9,741 nucleotides of DNA from Cyanobacteria bacterium UBA11153 (GTDB taxonomy: Bacteria > Cyanobacteriota > Cyanobacteriia > Cyanobacteriales > Coleofasciculaceae). This document shows positions 1-5,776 of this stretch, in pieces. Position 1 is the stretch's first letter. Each line of letters begins with the position of its first letter. The notes under the pieces are model-generated. The model saw only the letters and a program-made list of their open reading frames with translations. It was not told where the DNA came from and ran no database searches. The stretch covers positions 8,795 through 18,535 of the forward strand of contig DOIX01000204.1 of the NCBI GenBank assembly GCA_003511885.1, given 5' to 3'. The position numbers and the translations under genes are program-made.

Positions 1-77
1 TAATTTGTATATCCCCACACCAAAAAACCCACACCCCTTTCGATAAATTTACTATCCAATTTAGATGCGCCGCAGCT

Positions 78-316
78 TATAGTGGGAAACAGACTCGGGA
101 AGAAAGTGGAATAGACATCTCCAAAAAACAATCTCAAACCCTTATCCCGCCTAGGAAAAAACCTAATTTCTGGAGATGTCTAATACAAACCCATACCCTA
201 CCCTAACAAAAAGACTTTTTCAGCAAACCCTACTATAGTGGGAAACAGACTCGGGAAAAAAGTGAGATACAAACCCACACCCTACCCTAACAAAAAGACT
301 TTTTCAGCAAACCCTA
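78..316. repeat. ~84-bp direct tandem duplication, one copy interrupted
   Basis: Two adjacent copies of a composite unit lie just downstream of the phosphate transporter. The first half (31 bp, beginning TATAGTGGGAAACAGACTCG) is at 78-108 and 234-264 and differs at one base (G102/A258). The second half (50 bp, containing ACCCTACCCTAACAAAAAG) is at 183-232 and 267-316 and also differs at one base (T194/C278). In the second copy the halves are separated by 2 bp. In the first they are separated by 74 bp, because of the inserted element at 112-182. The near identity indicates a recent duplication. No convincing gene or RNA was found in it, and positions 1-77 hold nothing I recognise. Each 50-bp half contains the small palindrome AAAAAGACTTTTT, whose loop is too short for a normal terminator hairpin. 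Confidence 0.9.
112..182. mobile_element. ~70-bp MITE-like insertion with 12-bp terminal inverted repeats
   Basis: The ends TAGACATCTCCA (112-123) and TGGAGATGTCTA (171-182) are perfect inverted complements enclosing 47 nt, which contain a small inner hairpin (TAGG 152-155 with CCTA 162-165). The neighbouring duplicate copy lacks this DNA and so acts as an empty site. The net difference is 72 bp, consistent with a 69- or 70-bp element plus a 2-3 bp AT-rich target duplication (TA at 112-113 and 184-185, or ATA at 111-113 and 183-185). No coding capacity is present. Duplication of TA is typical of elements moved by IS630/Tc1-mariner transposases, but the family assignment is inference because no transposase is in the window. 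Confidence 0.7.
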
Positions 317-332
317 ACTATCAACTGGTATA

Positions 333-1592
333 TCAGGCAAAGAGAAACCGGAGACAGACAAAAATTGCCGCACCCAAAACAGCCGAAACTGGTATAGTAA
401 TTACCCAAGCCAAAGCAATGGATTTAACGGTTGAGAAGCGCACATTGCGCCAATTCTGAATTAAGCCAATCCCAATGACACCACCAACTAAAGCATGAGA
501 AGTAGAAACAGGTAACCCCAATTTTGAGGCAATTAAGACAGTAGTAGCTGTCGCAATTTCCGCACAAAACCCACTGCTAGGCTGAAGTGGAATAATATTT
601 TCTCCAATGGTGGCGATTACCTTTTTGCCCCAGATAGCTAAACCTGCCACAATACCGCAACCGCCCAGGAGAAGAATCCATAAGGGGACACCAAAACTAG
701 TGAGGGGAATGGAGCCTGTATTAATAATATAAACGATGGCGGCTAAAGGTGCGATCGCGTTTCCCACATCATTCGAGCCATGGGCAAAGGCGACAAAGCA
801 GGCGCTAATTACCTGGAATCGGGCAAGGATTTGCTCAACTTCCCTGGGCGAGGAGTTTTCCAGTTTTCCTCTTACTTCTTGCCTCCTGCCTCCATCTAGT
901 TGATGCCAGCTTATAGAGGTAAGCGCGATCGCGGCAATACCTCCTGTTGCTATAGTTAGGTCATGTTTGGGAAAGGGTAAGTTGGCAAATAAGGGCGTAT
1001 CAAAGATACTAGGCAATACAATTACACCAAAAATACTTAAGACAATCGCACTTAGCCAAGGAATCCATTCCCGGAGCTGATCGATGGGGTTTGGTCGATC
1101 TAAGATGGAATATTTGATAATGCTGTAAAATCCGGCGGCAATGATACCGCTCGCTAATGGCGTTAGTACCCAAGTAATGGAGATGCGACTGATATTTGCC
1201 CAGTCTACCGCACCAATTCCGGCGGCGATACAGCTAAAACCTGCGATCGCGCCGACTACTCCATGAGATGATGATACAGGCCAGCCTTTACTTGTGGCAA
1301 TTTGCAGCCATAAACCGCAACCCATTAATACTGCCATCATCCCCAATACTAACAATTGGGGTTGGGCGGCAAATAAATTGGGATTGACTATCTCTGTTGC
1401 TAAAGTTTGGGAAACTTGCCTGCCAAATAAGACTGCGCCGCTAAATTCTAAAATTCCGGCAATTACTAGTGCTTGTCTTAGAGTAATGGCTTTTGAGCCT
1501 ACAGATGTACCCATGGAGTTGGCGACATCGTTAGCCCCCAAATTCCAAGCAACGTAAAAGGCGAGAATTCCTGTTAAAACAATTAGTAACAT
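333..1592 (-). CDS. PiT-family inorganic phosphate transporter
   Basis: This is a 419-aa polytopic membrane protein of the PiT (PHO4) family, low-affinity permeases that import phosphate, usually as a metal-phosphate complex with protons or cations. It has the internal two-fold repeat of the family. GANDVANS at residues 19-26 is matched by HGSNDVGNAIAPL at 271-283, and PVSSSHGVVG at 105-114 by PVSTSHALVGG at 361-371. Most of the chain is hydrophobic helices, with a charged central loop at about 231-260. Length and both signature motifs are complete, so it should be functional. The ATG start has only a weak, distant purine stretch (GGAGAG about 20 nt upstream). It is the last of three minus-strand genes, 144 bp after the macrodomain gene, with its own possible -10 box in that gap. 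The central loop is partly encoded by a heptamer tract at 868-893. Confidence 0.95.
   Translation of the reverse strand: MLLIVLTGILAFYVAWNLGANDVANSMGTSVGSKAITLRQALVIAGILEFSGAVLFGRQVSQTLATEIVNPNLFAAQPQLLVLGMMAVLMGCGLWLQIATSKGWPVSSSHGVVGAIAGFSCIAAGIGAVDWANISRISITWVLTPLASGIIAAGFYSIIKYSILDRPNPIDQLREWIPWLSAIVLSIFGVIVLPSIFDTPLFANLPFPKHDLTIATGGIAAIALTSISWHQLDGGRRQEVRGKLENSSPREVEQILARFQVISACFVAFAHGSNDVGNAIAPLAAIVYIINTGSIPLTSFGVPLWILLLGGCGIVAGLAIWGKKVIATIGENIIPLQPSSGFCAEIATATTVLIASKLGLPVSTSHALVGGVIGIGLIQNWRNVRFSTVKSIALAWVITIPVSAVLGAAIFVCLRFLFA
868..893. repeat. Degenerate heptanucleotide tract inside the phosphate transporter gene
   Basis: In phase, the plus strand reads CCTCTTA, CTTCTTG, CCTCCTG, CCTCC, i.e. 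about 3.7 copies of a C/T-rich heptamer. It encodes residues of the charged cytoplasmic-type loop (GGRRQEVRG region, about 234-242) between the two halves of the transporter. Such heptamers are usually intergenic in cyanobacteria, so one inside a coding sequence is notable. Confidence 0.6.
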
Positions 1593-1649
1593 ATAGTCAA
1601 ATTCAATCGTTTACTCTCCAACCTGAGTTCGACTTAAGCTGAAATCCTG

Positions 1650-1655
1650 ATTATA
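1650..1655 (-). promoter_or_regulatory. Possible -10 box for the phosphate transporter
   Basis: The minus strand reads TATAAT here, about 58 nt upstream of the transporter ATG and outside the macrodomain gene. No TTGACA-like -35 was found at normal spacing, and no Pho-box direct repeat is obvious. This rests on one hexamer only. Confidence 0.3.
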
Positions 1656-1727
1656 TCGTAGCCAGAAACCGTTATTATTTACTTAAACACCCTCAAATAG
1701 TTCCTGATATCGAATTGAGATGTCTGC

Positions 1728-1755
1728 TGTCCACTATCAATTGTCCATTGTCAAA
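1728..1755. repeat. Degenerate heptamer tract across the macrodomain stop codon
   Basis: Four consecutive 7-mers, TGTCCAC, TATCAAT, TGTCCAT and TGTCAAA, are related to the TGTCCAT/TGTCAAT heptamers common in cyanobacterial spacers. The tract covers the stop codon (1737-1739) and the last five codons of the macrodomain gene, so the C-terminal residues of that protein (about LTMDN) are repeat-derived. Confidence 0.5.
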
Positions 1756-2267
1756 ATTTCTTTGAGCGCCGATACATAATAATTGTAATCGCCATGAGTA
1801 AAACAGACTAAAATTACTTGTTCGACTGATGAGTTATTCTCCAAAAACTCCTTAACTGTCTTGACAGCAATTTTCGCAGCACGTTGAGGAGGAAAACCAT
1901 AAGCACCCGTACTAATCGCCGGAAAAGCAATACTAATAATTTCGTATTGTGTAGCTATTTCCAGACAACGACGATAGCAACTAGCCAATAACCCATCTTC
2001 TCCAAAATTACCACCTCTCCAAATTGGTCCGACAGTATGGATTACCCAATCTGCCAGTAAATTGTAACCCCTAGTAATTTTAGCATCTCCCGTTTGACAA
2101 CCACCCAAACGACGACATTCCTCCCATAACCCCAACCCAGCAGCACGATGAATTGCACCATCCACGCCACCACCACCGAGGAGAGAATTATTAGCCGCAT
2201 TGACAATAGCATCGACTTGTTGCTGGGTAATATCCCCTTCAACGATCGCAATTTTACTAGATATCAT
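1737..2267 (-). CDS. Macrodomain O-acetyl-ADP-ribose deacetylase, YmdB/MacroD type
   Basis: This is a 176-aa single macrodomain, close in length and sequence to E. coli YmdB (177 aa). MacroD-type enzymes hydrolyse O-acetyl-ADP-ribose and remove mono-ADP-ribose from acidic residues; E. coli YmdB is also described as a modulator of RNase III. Visible motifs, numbered from the chosen start, are GDIT at 11-14, NAAN at 23-26, [14 protein letters not shown] at 31-44 with the catalytic-loop Asp36, HTVGP at 77-81, and the phosphate-binding loop ISTGAYG at 118-124. All key elements are present. I chose ATG 2267 over the upstream in-frame GTG (2279) because GAGG sits 6 nt before it and no Shine-Dalgarno precedes the GTG. 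The last residues come from a heptamer repeat. A cytosolic enzyme in ADP-ribose or NAD metabolism is expected. Its link to the neighbours is unclear. Confidence 0.93.
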   Translation of the reverse strand: MISSKIAIVEGDITQQQVDAIVNAANNSLLGGGGVDGAIHRAAGLGLWEECRRLGGCQTGDAKITRGYNLLADWVIHTVGPIWRGGNFGEDGLLASCYRRCLEIATQYEIISIAFPAISTGAYGFPPQRAAKIAVKTVKEFLENNSSVEQVILVCFTHGDYNYYVSALKEILTMDN

Positions 2268-2273
2268 CTCAAA

Positions 2274-2277
2274 CCTC
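2274..2277 (-). promoter_or_regulatory. Ribosome binding site that decides the macrodomain start
   Basis: The minus-strand sequence is GTGAGGTTTGAGATG. The GAGG (2277 to 2274) lies 6 nt upstream of the ATG at 2267. The in-frame GTG at 2279 partly overlaps this site and has no purine-rich motif before it, so translation most likely begins at 2267, giving 176 rather than 180 residues. Confidence 0.5.
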
Positions 2278-2291
2278 ACGGGAAAAGGAAA

Positions 2292-2387
2292 CCGCGATGT
2301 TTTAACTCGCGGATGGCGGTATCGCTACCAATCTATTAGTTTAGCAAATAACTTGCGATTAGCTTCGCCACTGCCGCAGGCAATCGC
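2292..2387. repeat. Two short GC-rich inverted repeats in a gene spacer
   Basis: CCGCG (2292-2296) and CGCGG (2308-2312) form a 5-bp stem with an 11-nt loop. GCGATT (2355-2360) and AATCGC (2382-2387) enclose a GC-rich interior of the kind seen in dispersed cyanobacterial palindromes. They lie in the 177-bp spacer upstream of the macrodomain gene. Neither is followed by a U-tract on the minus strand, so I do not call a terminator. The rest of this spacer shows nothing else recognisable. Confidence 0.4.
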
Positions 2388-2433
2388 CAACTAACCAAAA
2401 AATTAACCCAATCCAGAGTTAAATTGAATATCC

Positions 2434-2447
2434 CCTCTTACCTCTTA
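2434..2447. repeat. Two perfect heptamers ending at a stop codon
   Basis: CCTCTTA is repeated exactly at 2434-2440 and 2441-2447. The minus-strand TAA stop of the conserved protein gene (2445-2447) is the end of the second copy. The same heptamer opens the tract at 868. Confidence 0.6.
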
Positions 2448-3071
2448 GCTGTAATTACCATTCCATCTAGGATAGACAATAGCGCAATCAATATCCAACT
2501 TTAACGAAATATCCAAACTATCGGGAAAAATTTCCGGAGAAAACATCTCCCATAATACTTGGAGATAAGGTTGAAATAATGATAACTCTGATTTGTCCAA
2601 ACGATTAGATATTTCCTGGGTAAGTAAATGAATCATCTGCCGCACTAATTCCCATCGTACCTTTAAAGTAGGATAAAGCATAACAGTCAGAGGAAATAAC
2701 TCCTGTTGGATAGCAGCAATACTTTGCTCCAAGACACACACCCAGAGGTAAACCTGAAACATTTCCACATCGCGGATACTGGCAACTTTCACGCCAGGCT
2801 CGCTCAAATATCCACTGTAGCTAAAATAGGTAGGATATAACCTAATAACGCGATTGCATATTTTAGTAGCAATTTCTGTGATGGAGGGCAAAAGCTTTTG
2901 CACAACTCCTAGGATTGGCGAATTGTAATTATAAGTTGCCGCCGCTTGATATGCTCTTGGTAAAGGCATATATAAATGATCGTCAATCACTTTAAAATAT
3001 TGTCTTACTTTGTCTTGCTCCAACTCGCCAATCTCTTCCAGCAGTATTTGCCCAGTGTGATGCACCTGCAT
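2445..3071 (-). CDS. Conserved cyanobacterial protein of unknown function, probably missing its N-terminus
   Basis: The ATG-initiated frame gives 208 aa, predicted soluble and mostly alpha-helical, without signal peptide, membrane helix or catalytic motif that I can name. Recognisable segments are IDDHLYMPLPRAY, IRDVEMFQVYLWVCVLEQ and VMLYPTLKVRWELVRQM. From memory these resemble a conserved cyanobacterial family without assigned function, but I cannot search to confirm it. No Shine-Dalgarno precedes ATG 3071. The frame stays open upstream to 3197, and those 42 codons read like authentic protein (HLATVIGSDLGQIRKKY, then QDPRVIGFVS), but they contain no ATG, GTG or TTG. The annotated start is therefore probably internal. 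Either a rare start codon is used or the true 5' end has been lost, in which case this may be a pseudogene. It is first of three minus-strand genes and divergent from cobO. Confidence 0.75.
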   Translation of the reverse strand: MQVHHTGQILLEEIGELEQDKVRQYFKVIDDHLYMPLPRAYQAAATYNYNSPILGVVQKLLPSITEIATKICNRVIRLYPTYFSYSGYLSEPGVKVASIRDVEMFQVYLWVCVLEQSIAAIQQELFPLTVMLYPTLKVRWELVRQMIHLLTQEISNRLDKSELSLFQPYLQVLWEMFSPEIFPDSLDISLKLDIDCAIVYPRWNGNYS

Positions 3072-3197
3072 ACTGACAAAGCCAATAACGCGAGGATCTT
3101 GTTTTGTATATTTCTTCCTAATTTGACCTAAATCTGAACCGATAACAGTAGCCAGATGATAAGGGCTATCTTGATTTCTGGGGTAACCAACCCGGAT
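3072..3197 (-). other. In-frame upstream extension of the conserved protein without a start codon
   Basis: Between the in-frame stop TAA (3198-3200) and ATG 3071 there are 42 sense codons on the minus strand, beginning IRVGYPRNQDSPYH and ending QDPRVIGFVS. The residue pattern is protein-like and runs smoothly into the annotated protein. The only near-start codons are CTG (3153-3155) and ATC/ATT triplets, and no Shine-Dalgarno is visible. Upstream of the TAA the other two minus frames offer no clear continuation with a start. This suggests a lost 5' end. Confidence 0.5.
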
Positions 3198-3258
3198 TTA
3201 GTACTACCTCTTACCCAGAGAAAACCGATGACGATCCAATGGGAGCTGCAAAATAGCT

Positions 3259-3264
3259 TATAAT
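3259..3264 (+). promoter_or_regulatory. Possible -10 box for cobO
   Basis: A perfect TATAAT lies 66 nt upstream of the cobO ATG in the divergent spacer. No good -35 is present at 16-18 bp, so this could be an activator-dependent promoter or chance. No cobalamin-riboswitch-like element was recognised between here and the gene. Confidence 0.35.
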
Positions 3265-3330
3265 CCGATCGTTGTCATTTGTCTGTCAAACTAGTGACAA
3301 CTAAATCCAGAAACTCCCAAAATCCTCAAG

Positions 3331-4026
3331 ATGGAAATCAATACCGCGATAGACGAGAAAGAAAACAGAGAATCAGAAACTATCAACGATCCTGCGCTAA
3401 CTGAGTTAAGCCCCCAAAAGTATCGGCAAAAAATGCAGCGCCGGAAAGAAGTACAAGAAAAACGCCTCGCCGAAAAATCAGGAGAAAAAGGATTAATTAT
3501 CCTCCACACCGGGAATGGTAAAGGAAAAACCACCGCCGGATTAGGGATGGTATTGCGATCGCTAGGTCACGGATATCGAGTTGCGATCGTACAATTTATT
3601 AAGGGGGCATGGGAGCCAGCCGAGAAAGCCGCCTTACAACATTGGACTTTTTCTGCCAATGGAGAGAAACCGCAATTAGAGTTTCACGCCATGGGCGAGG
3701 GCTTTACCTGGGAAACCCAAGACAGACAAAGAGATACCGAGAAAGCTCATGCCGCATGGCAAAAAGCACGAGAATTCATCTCTAACCCCGACTTTCGCCT
3801 AGTATTTTTAGATGAAATCAACGTTGCCCTCAAACTAGGCTACCTCAATCTCGAAGAAATTCTCACAGAATTAAAACAAAAACCAGATAACTCCCACATT
3901 ATCCTCACCGGAAGAGGCGCACCCCCAAAATTAATCGAAGCCGCCGACTTAGTAACCGAAATGACACCAGTCAAGCATCCCTTTCGGGAACAAGGAATCA
4001 AAGCCCAACCAGGGATTGAATTCTAA
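3331..4026 (+). CDS. cobO: Cob(I)yrinic acid a,c-diamide adenosyltransferase (corrinoid adenosyltransferase)
   Basis: This is a 231-aa CobO/CobA/BtuR-type cytosolic ATP:corrinoid adenosyltransferase, which attaches the 5'-deoxyadenosyl group of ATP to Co(I) of corrinoids in adenosylcobalamin and pseudocobalamin synthesis and salvage. The variant P-loop GNGKGKTT is at residues 61-68, VQFIKGAWEPAE at 87-98, Walker B-like VFLDEI at 158-163, LTGRGAP at 192-198, DLVTEM at 206-211, and the family C-terminus KHPF...GIKAQPGIEF at 215-231. The N-terminal 50 residues are charged (YRQKMQRRKEVQEKRLAE), as is common in cyanobacterial homologues. The gene is complete. No strong Shine-Dalgarno precedes the ATG, but no better in-frame start exists. 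It is a single gene with no other cobalamin gene nearby, and is followed by a mobile-type inverted-repeat element and the accessory block. Confidence 0.95.
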   Translation: MEINTAIDEKENRESETINDPALTELSPQKYRQKMQRRKEVQEKRLAEKSGEKGLIILHTGNGKGKTTAGLGMVLRSLGHGYRVAIVQFIKGAWEPAEKAALQHWTFSANGEKPQLEFHAMGEGFTWETQDRQRDTEKAHAAWQKAREFISNPDFRLVFLDEINVALKLGYLNLEEILTELKQKPDNSHIILTGRGAPPKLIEAADLVTEMTPVKHPFREQGIKAQPGIEF

Positions 4027-4035
4027 AGGTGCTGA

Positions 4036-4127
4036 TAGTATAACAAATTACTGATGGCCAAAAAATCATCCAGGAGTGTCCCGCTCTTCTGATGAAATTA
4101 TTGAGGTAAGGTGTGTTTGTTATACTA
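4036..4127. mobile_element. 92-bp MITE-like element with 12-bp terminal inverted repeats
   Basis: TAGTATAACAAA (4036-4047) and TTTGTTATACTA (4116-4127) are perfect inverted complements enclosing 68 nt. Both ends start or finish with TA, as expected if TA is the duplicated target of an IS630/Tc1-mariner-type transposase. The flanks mirror those of the element at 112-182: TAG at the left and CTA followed by AT at the right. The arms are too far apart for a simple terminator. The interior has only very short open frames and no recognisable transposase. It lies 9 bp after cobO, at the left border of the AT-rich accessory block. An alternative is a large regulatory inverted repeat. Confidence 0.55.
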
Positions 4128-4231
4128 ATTTTATTTGATCCTGCTACAGATTACATCTCTCCTCATATATTTTAAACAATAATGAAGAATCTTCTCTTAT
4201 GCTGCGGTACTCATAAATCAGTAAAAAAGTC

Positions 4232-5632
4232 ATGCTAATTCAGCTAACCATAGAAAACTTCCTTTCCTTTAAAGAAGAAATAACATTCAGTATGGTAGGT
4301 ATTAACAGCGACAAAAATTATCCCAACCATCTTGCTGTAGATGCAGCAGGTAAGGGAAAGTCTTTGTTGCCTATCTCTGCTATCTATGGTGCAAATGCCG
4401 CAGGTAAATCTAATCTGATTAAAGCTATTAATTTTGCTCAAGATTTAATTGTTCAAGGAACCCGTAGCGGACAAACTATCCCAGTTATTCCCTTTAAGTT
4501 AGGCAATGATAGGAATAAACCTAGCAAATTTGAGTTTATCTTCATTTATAATGATAGTCGCTATTCCTATGGATTTAAGTTAAAGGCAGATCGTATTATT
4601 GAAGAATGGCTTTATGTAATTCCTTCTGGCAAAAAACGAGAAGTTCCAGTTTTTGTTCGAGTCACTTCTGAAAAAAAAGAGACAACTGTAGAGTATGGGG
4701 CTACTCTCAAAGGGAAAGGAGAAAAAGACAAGCCATTTTTAGATTTTATTGCACGAGGAACTCGTCCAAATCAACTTTTCCTGACAGAAGCTCTGGATCG
4801 TAATGTTCAGGCTGTAAAGCCTGTAGTTGAGTGGTTTGAAGACGTATTAACTATTATTCAAGCTGAATCTAACTATATACATTTGGAATCTGGTATATTA
4901 AACAGCCAAGAGTTTACCAGCTTTCTTACCGATTTTCTGAGATTGACGGGTACGGGTATTGATTCAATTGGTACTGAAGAAGTTGAATTAGATTTCGATC
5001 GTCACTTTCCAGAAATACCTGAAAATATCAAAAATGATATACTGGAAACATTTTCTGAGGATGATGATAATTTTGTGGGAATGCTTTTAATTAACCAAAG
5101 GAAACGATATTTAATCGCCAAGAGAACTGAAGATAAGTTGAATTTAATTCAACTTAAAACTCAACATCGTCATCAAGATGGATCTCTTGTTGATTTTTTG
5201 ATAGAAGAGGAATCTGAAGGAACACAGCGTTTAATCGATTTGATTCCCGTATTGTTTGTATTAAAAAATAGTCGCAATAAAGTAATTTTTCTGGATGAAT
5301 TAGATCGCCGTTTACATCCTTTATTATCACGTAAATTTATAGAGTTTTGTTTAAGTTGTCGAAATAAAAATAATCGAACTCAACTAATCTTTACTACTCA
5401 TGATACTAATCTACTAGATTTAGATCTTCTGCGTCGAGATGAAATCTGGTTTGTAGAAAAGAATCAGGAGGGTGCATCCCACCTCTATTCACTAGCAGAG
5501 TTTAAAACAAAACCAGAGCTAAAAATAGAGAAAGGCTATTTAAACGGTAGATTTGGTGCAATTCCCTTCTTTGGCGATATCCGTAACTTAGGATGGTTTG
5601 ATTGTGAAAAAGAATCATCTGAAGCAATTTGA
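4232..5632 (+). CDS. AAA family ATPase of RloA/AbiLi type (defence-associated)
   Basis: This is a 466-aa ABC/SMC-like AAA_15/AAA_21 ATPase. It starts with the typical N-terminal strand and IENFLSFKE (residues 7-15). It has Walker A GANAAGKSN at 53-61, a signature-like SEGTQRL at 328-334, Walker B VIFLDELD at 351-358, the switch His390 in FTTHDTNLLD, and a C-terminal KGYLNGRFGAIP at 434-445 typical of the family. All nucleotide-binding elements look intact. Such ATPases pair with an RloB (AbiLii-like) gene in RloAB/AbiL-type systems, where the ATPase probably acts as sensor or regulator of a TOPRIM-like effector. Here the partner is present only as a fragment 8 bp downstream. The region is AT-rich and lacks HIP1, unlike its neighbours, suggesting horizontal acquisition. 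There is no clear Shine-Dalgarno at the ATG. Anti-phage activity is inferred from the family and not shown. Confidence 0.9.
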   Translation: MLIQLTIENFLSFKEEITFSMVGINSDKNYPNHLAVDAAGKGKSLLPISAIYGANAAGKSNLIKAINFAQDLIVQGTRSGQTIPVIPFKLGNDRNKPSKFEFIFIYNDSRYSYGFKLKADRIIEEWLYVIPSGKKREVPVFVRVTSEKKETTVEYGATLKGKGEKDKPFLDFIARGTRPNQLFLTEALDRNVQAVKPVVEWFEDVLTIIQAESNYIHLESGILNSQEFTSFLTDFLRLTGTGIDSIGTEEVELDFDRHFPEIPENIKNDILETFSEDDDNFVGMLLINQRKRYLIAKRTEDKLNLIQLKTQHRHQDGSLVDFLIEEESEGTQRLIDLIPVLFVLKNSRNKVIFLDELDRRLHPLLSRKFIEFCLSCRNKNNRTQLIFTTHDTNLLDLDLLRRDEIWFVEKNQEGASHLYSLAEFKTKPELKIEKGYLNGRFGAIPFFGDIRNLGWFDCEKESSEAI

Positions 5633-5640
5633 AAGTAAAC

Positions 5641-5763
5641 ATGAAAAAAATTAGTCGCACCAAGCTAATCAACCGAAAGTATAATCAGCGAGATGCAAGG
5701 CTATTTGTAATTGCTACTGAGGGTAGAGAAACAGAAAAGGCGATAAACGATAAAAAAATATAA
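5641..5763 (+). pseudogene. Truncated rloB/abiLii-like gene, N-terminal 40 codons only
   Basis: Eight bp after the ATPase stop, an ATG opens a 40-codon frame. Its residues 17-33 (RDARLFVIATEGRETEK) match the N-terminal block of RloB proteins, where the EG.xTE segment corresponds to the first acidic TOPRIM-like motif. Full RloB proteins are about 200 aa. Here the similarity I can see stops after TEK, followed by AINDKKI and a TAA in a low-complexity A-rich stretch. The convergent DUF3318 gene ends 13 bp further on, so there is no room for the rest of the gene. The likely explanation is a deletion with its junction at about 5738-5776. The order, spacing and strand match an operon with the ATPase. 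Confidence 0.8.
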
Positions 5764-5776
5764 AGAAACCAGTTTT

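Noticed and set aside
1..332. CRISPR array suggested by repeated units
   Set aside because: Only two copies of a long adjacent unit, with no regularly spaced short repeats and unique spacers, and no cas genes in the window.
238..459. 73-codon plus-strand frame from within the tandem repeat into the transporter gene
   Set aside because: It begins inside the duplicated non-coding unit and ends antisense to the conserved C-terminus of the phosphate transporter. The product is low-complexity and basic with no family resemblance.
1294..1557. 87-codon plus-strand frame
   Set aside because: Entirely antisense to the N-terminal half of the PiT transporter, including its signature motif; a shadow frame.
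2042..2394. Short frames overlapping the macrodomain gene on both strands
   Set aside because: They share the DNA of the conserved macrodomain core in other frames and have no recognisable domains.
3072..3330. Cobalamin riboswitch upstream of cobO
   Set aside because: No B12-box-like conserved sequence or suitable nested stems were found, and part of this stretch reads as coding on the other strand.
3291..3533. 80-codon minus-strand frame over the cobO start
   Set aside because: Antisense to the cobO N-terminus and P-loop; the predicted product is a Phe/Ser-rich shadow.
4048..4115. Possible transposase remnant inside the 92-bp inverted-repeat element
   Set aside because: The open frames are at most about 19 codons and none resembles a transposase motif I know.
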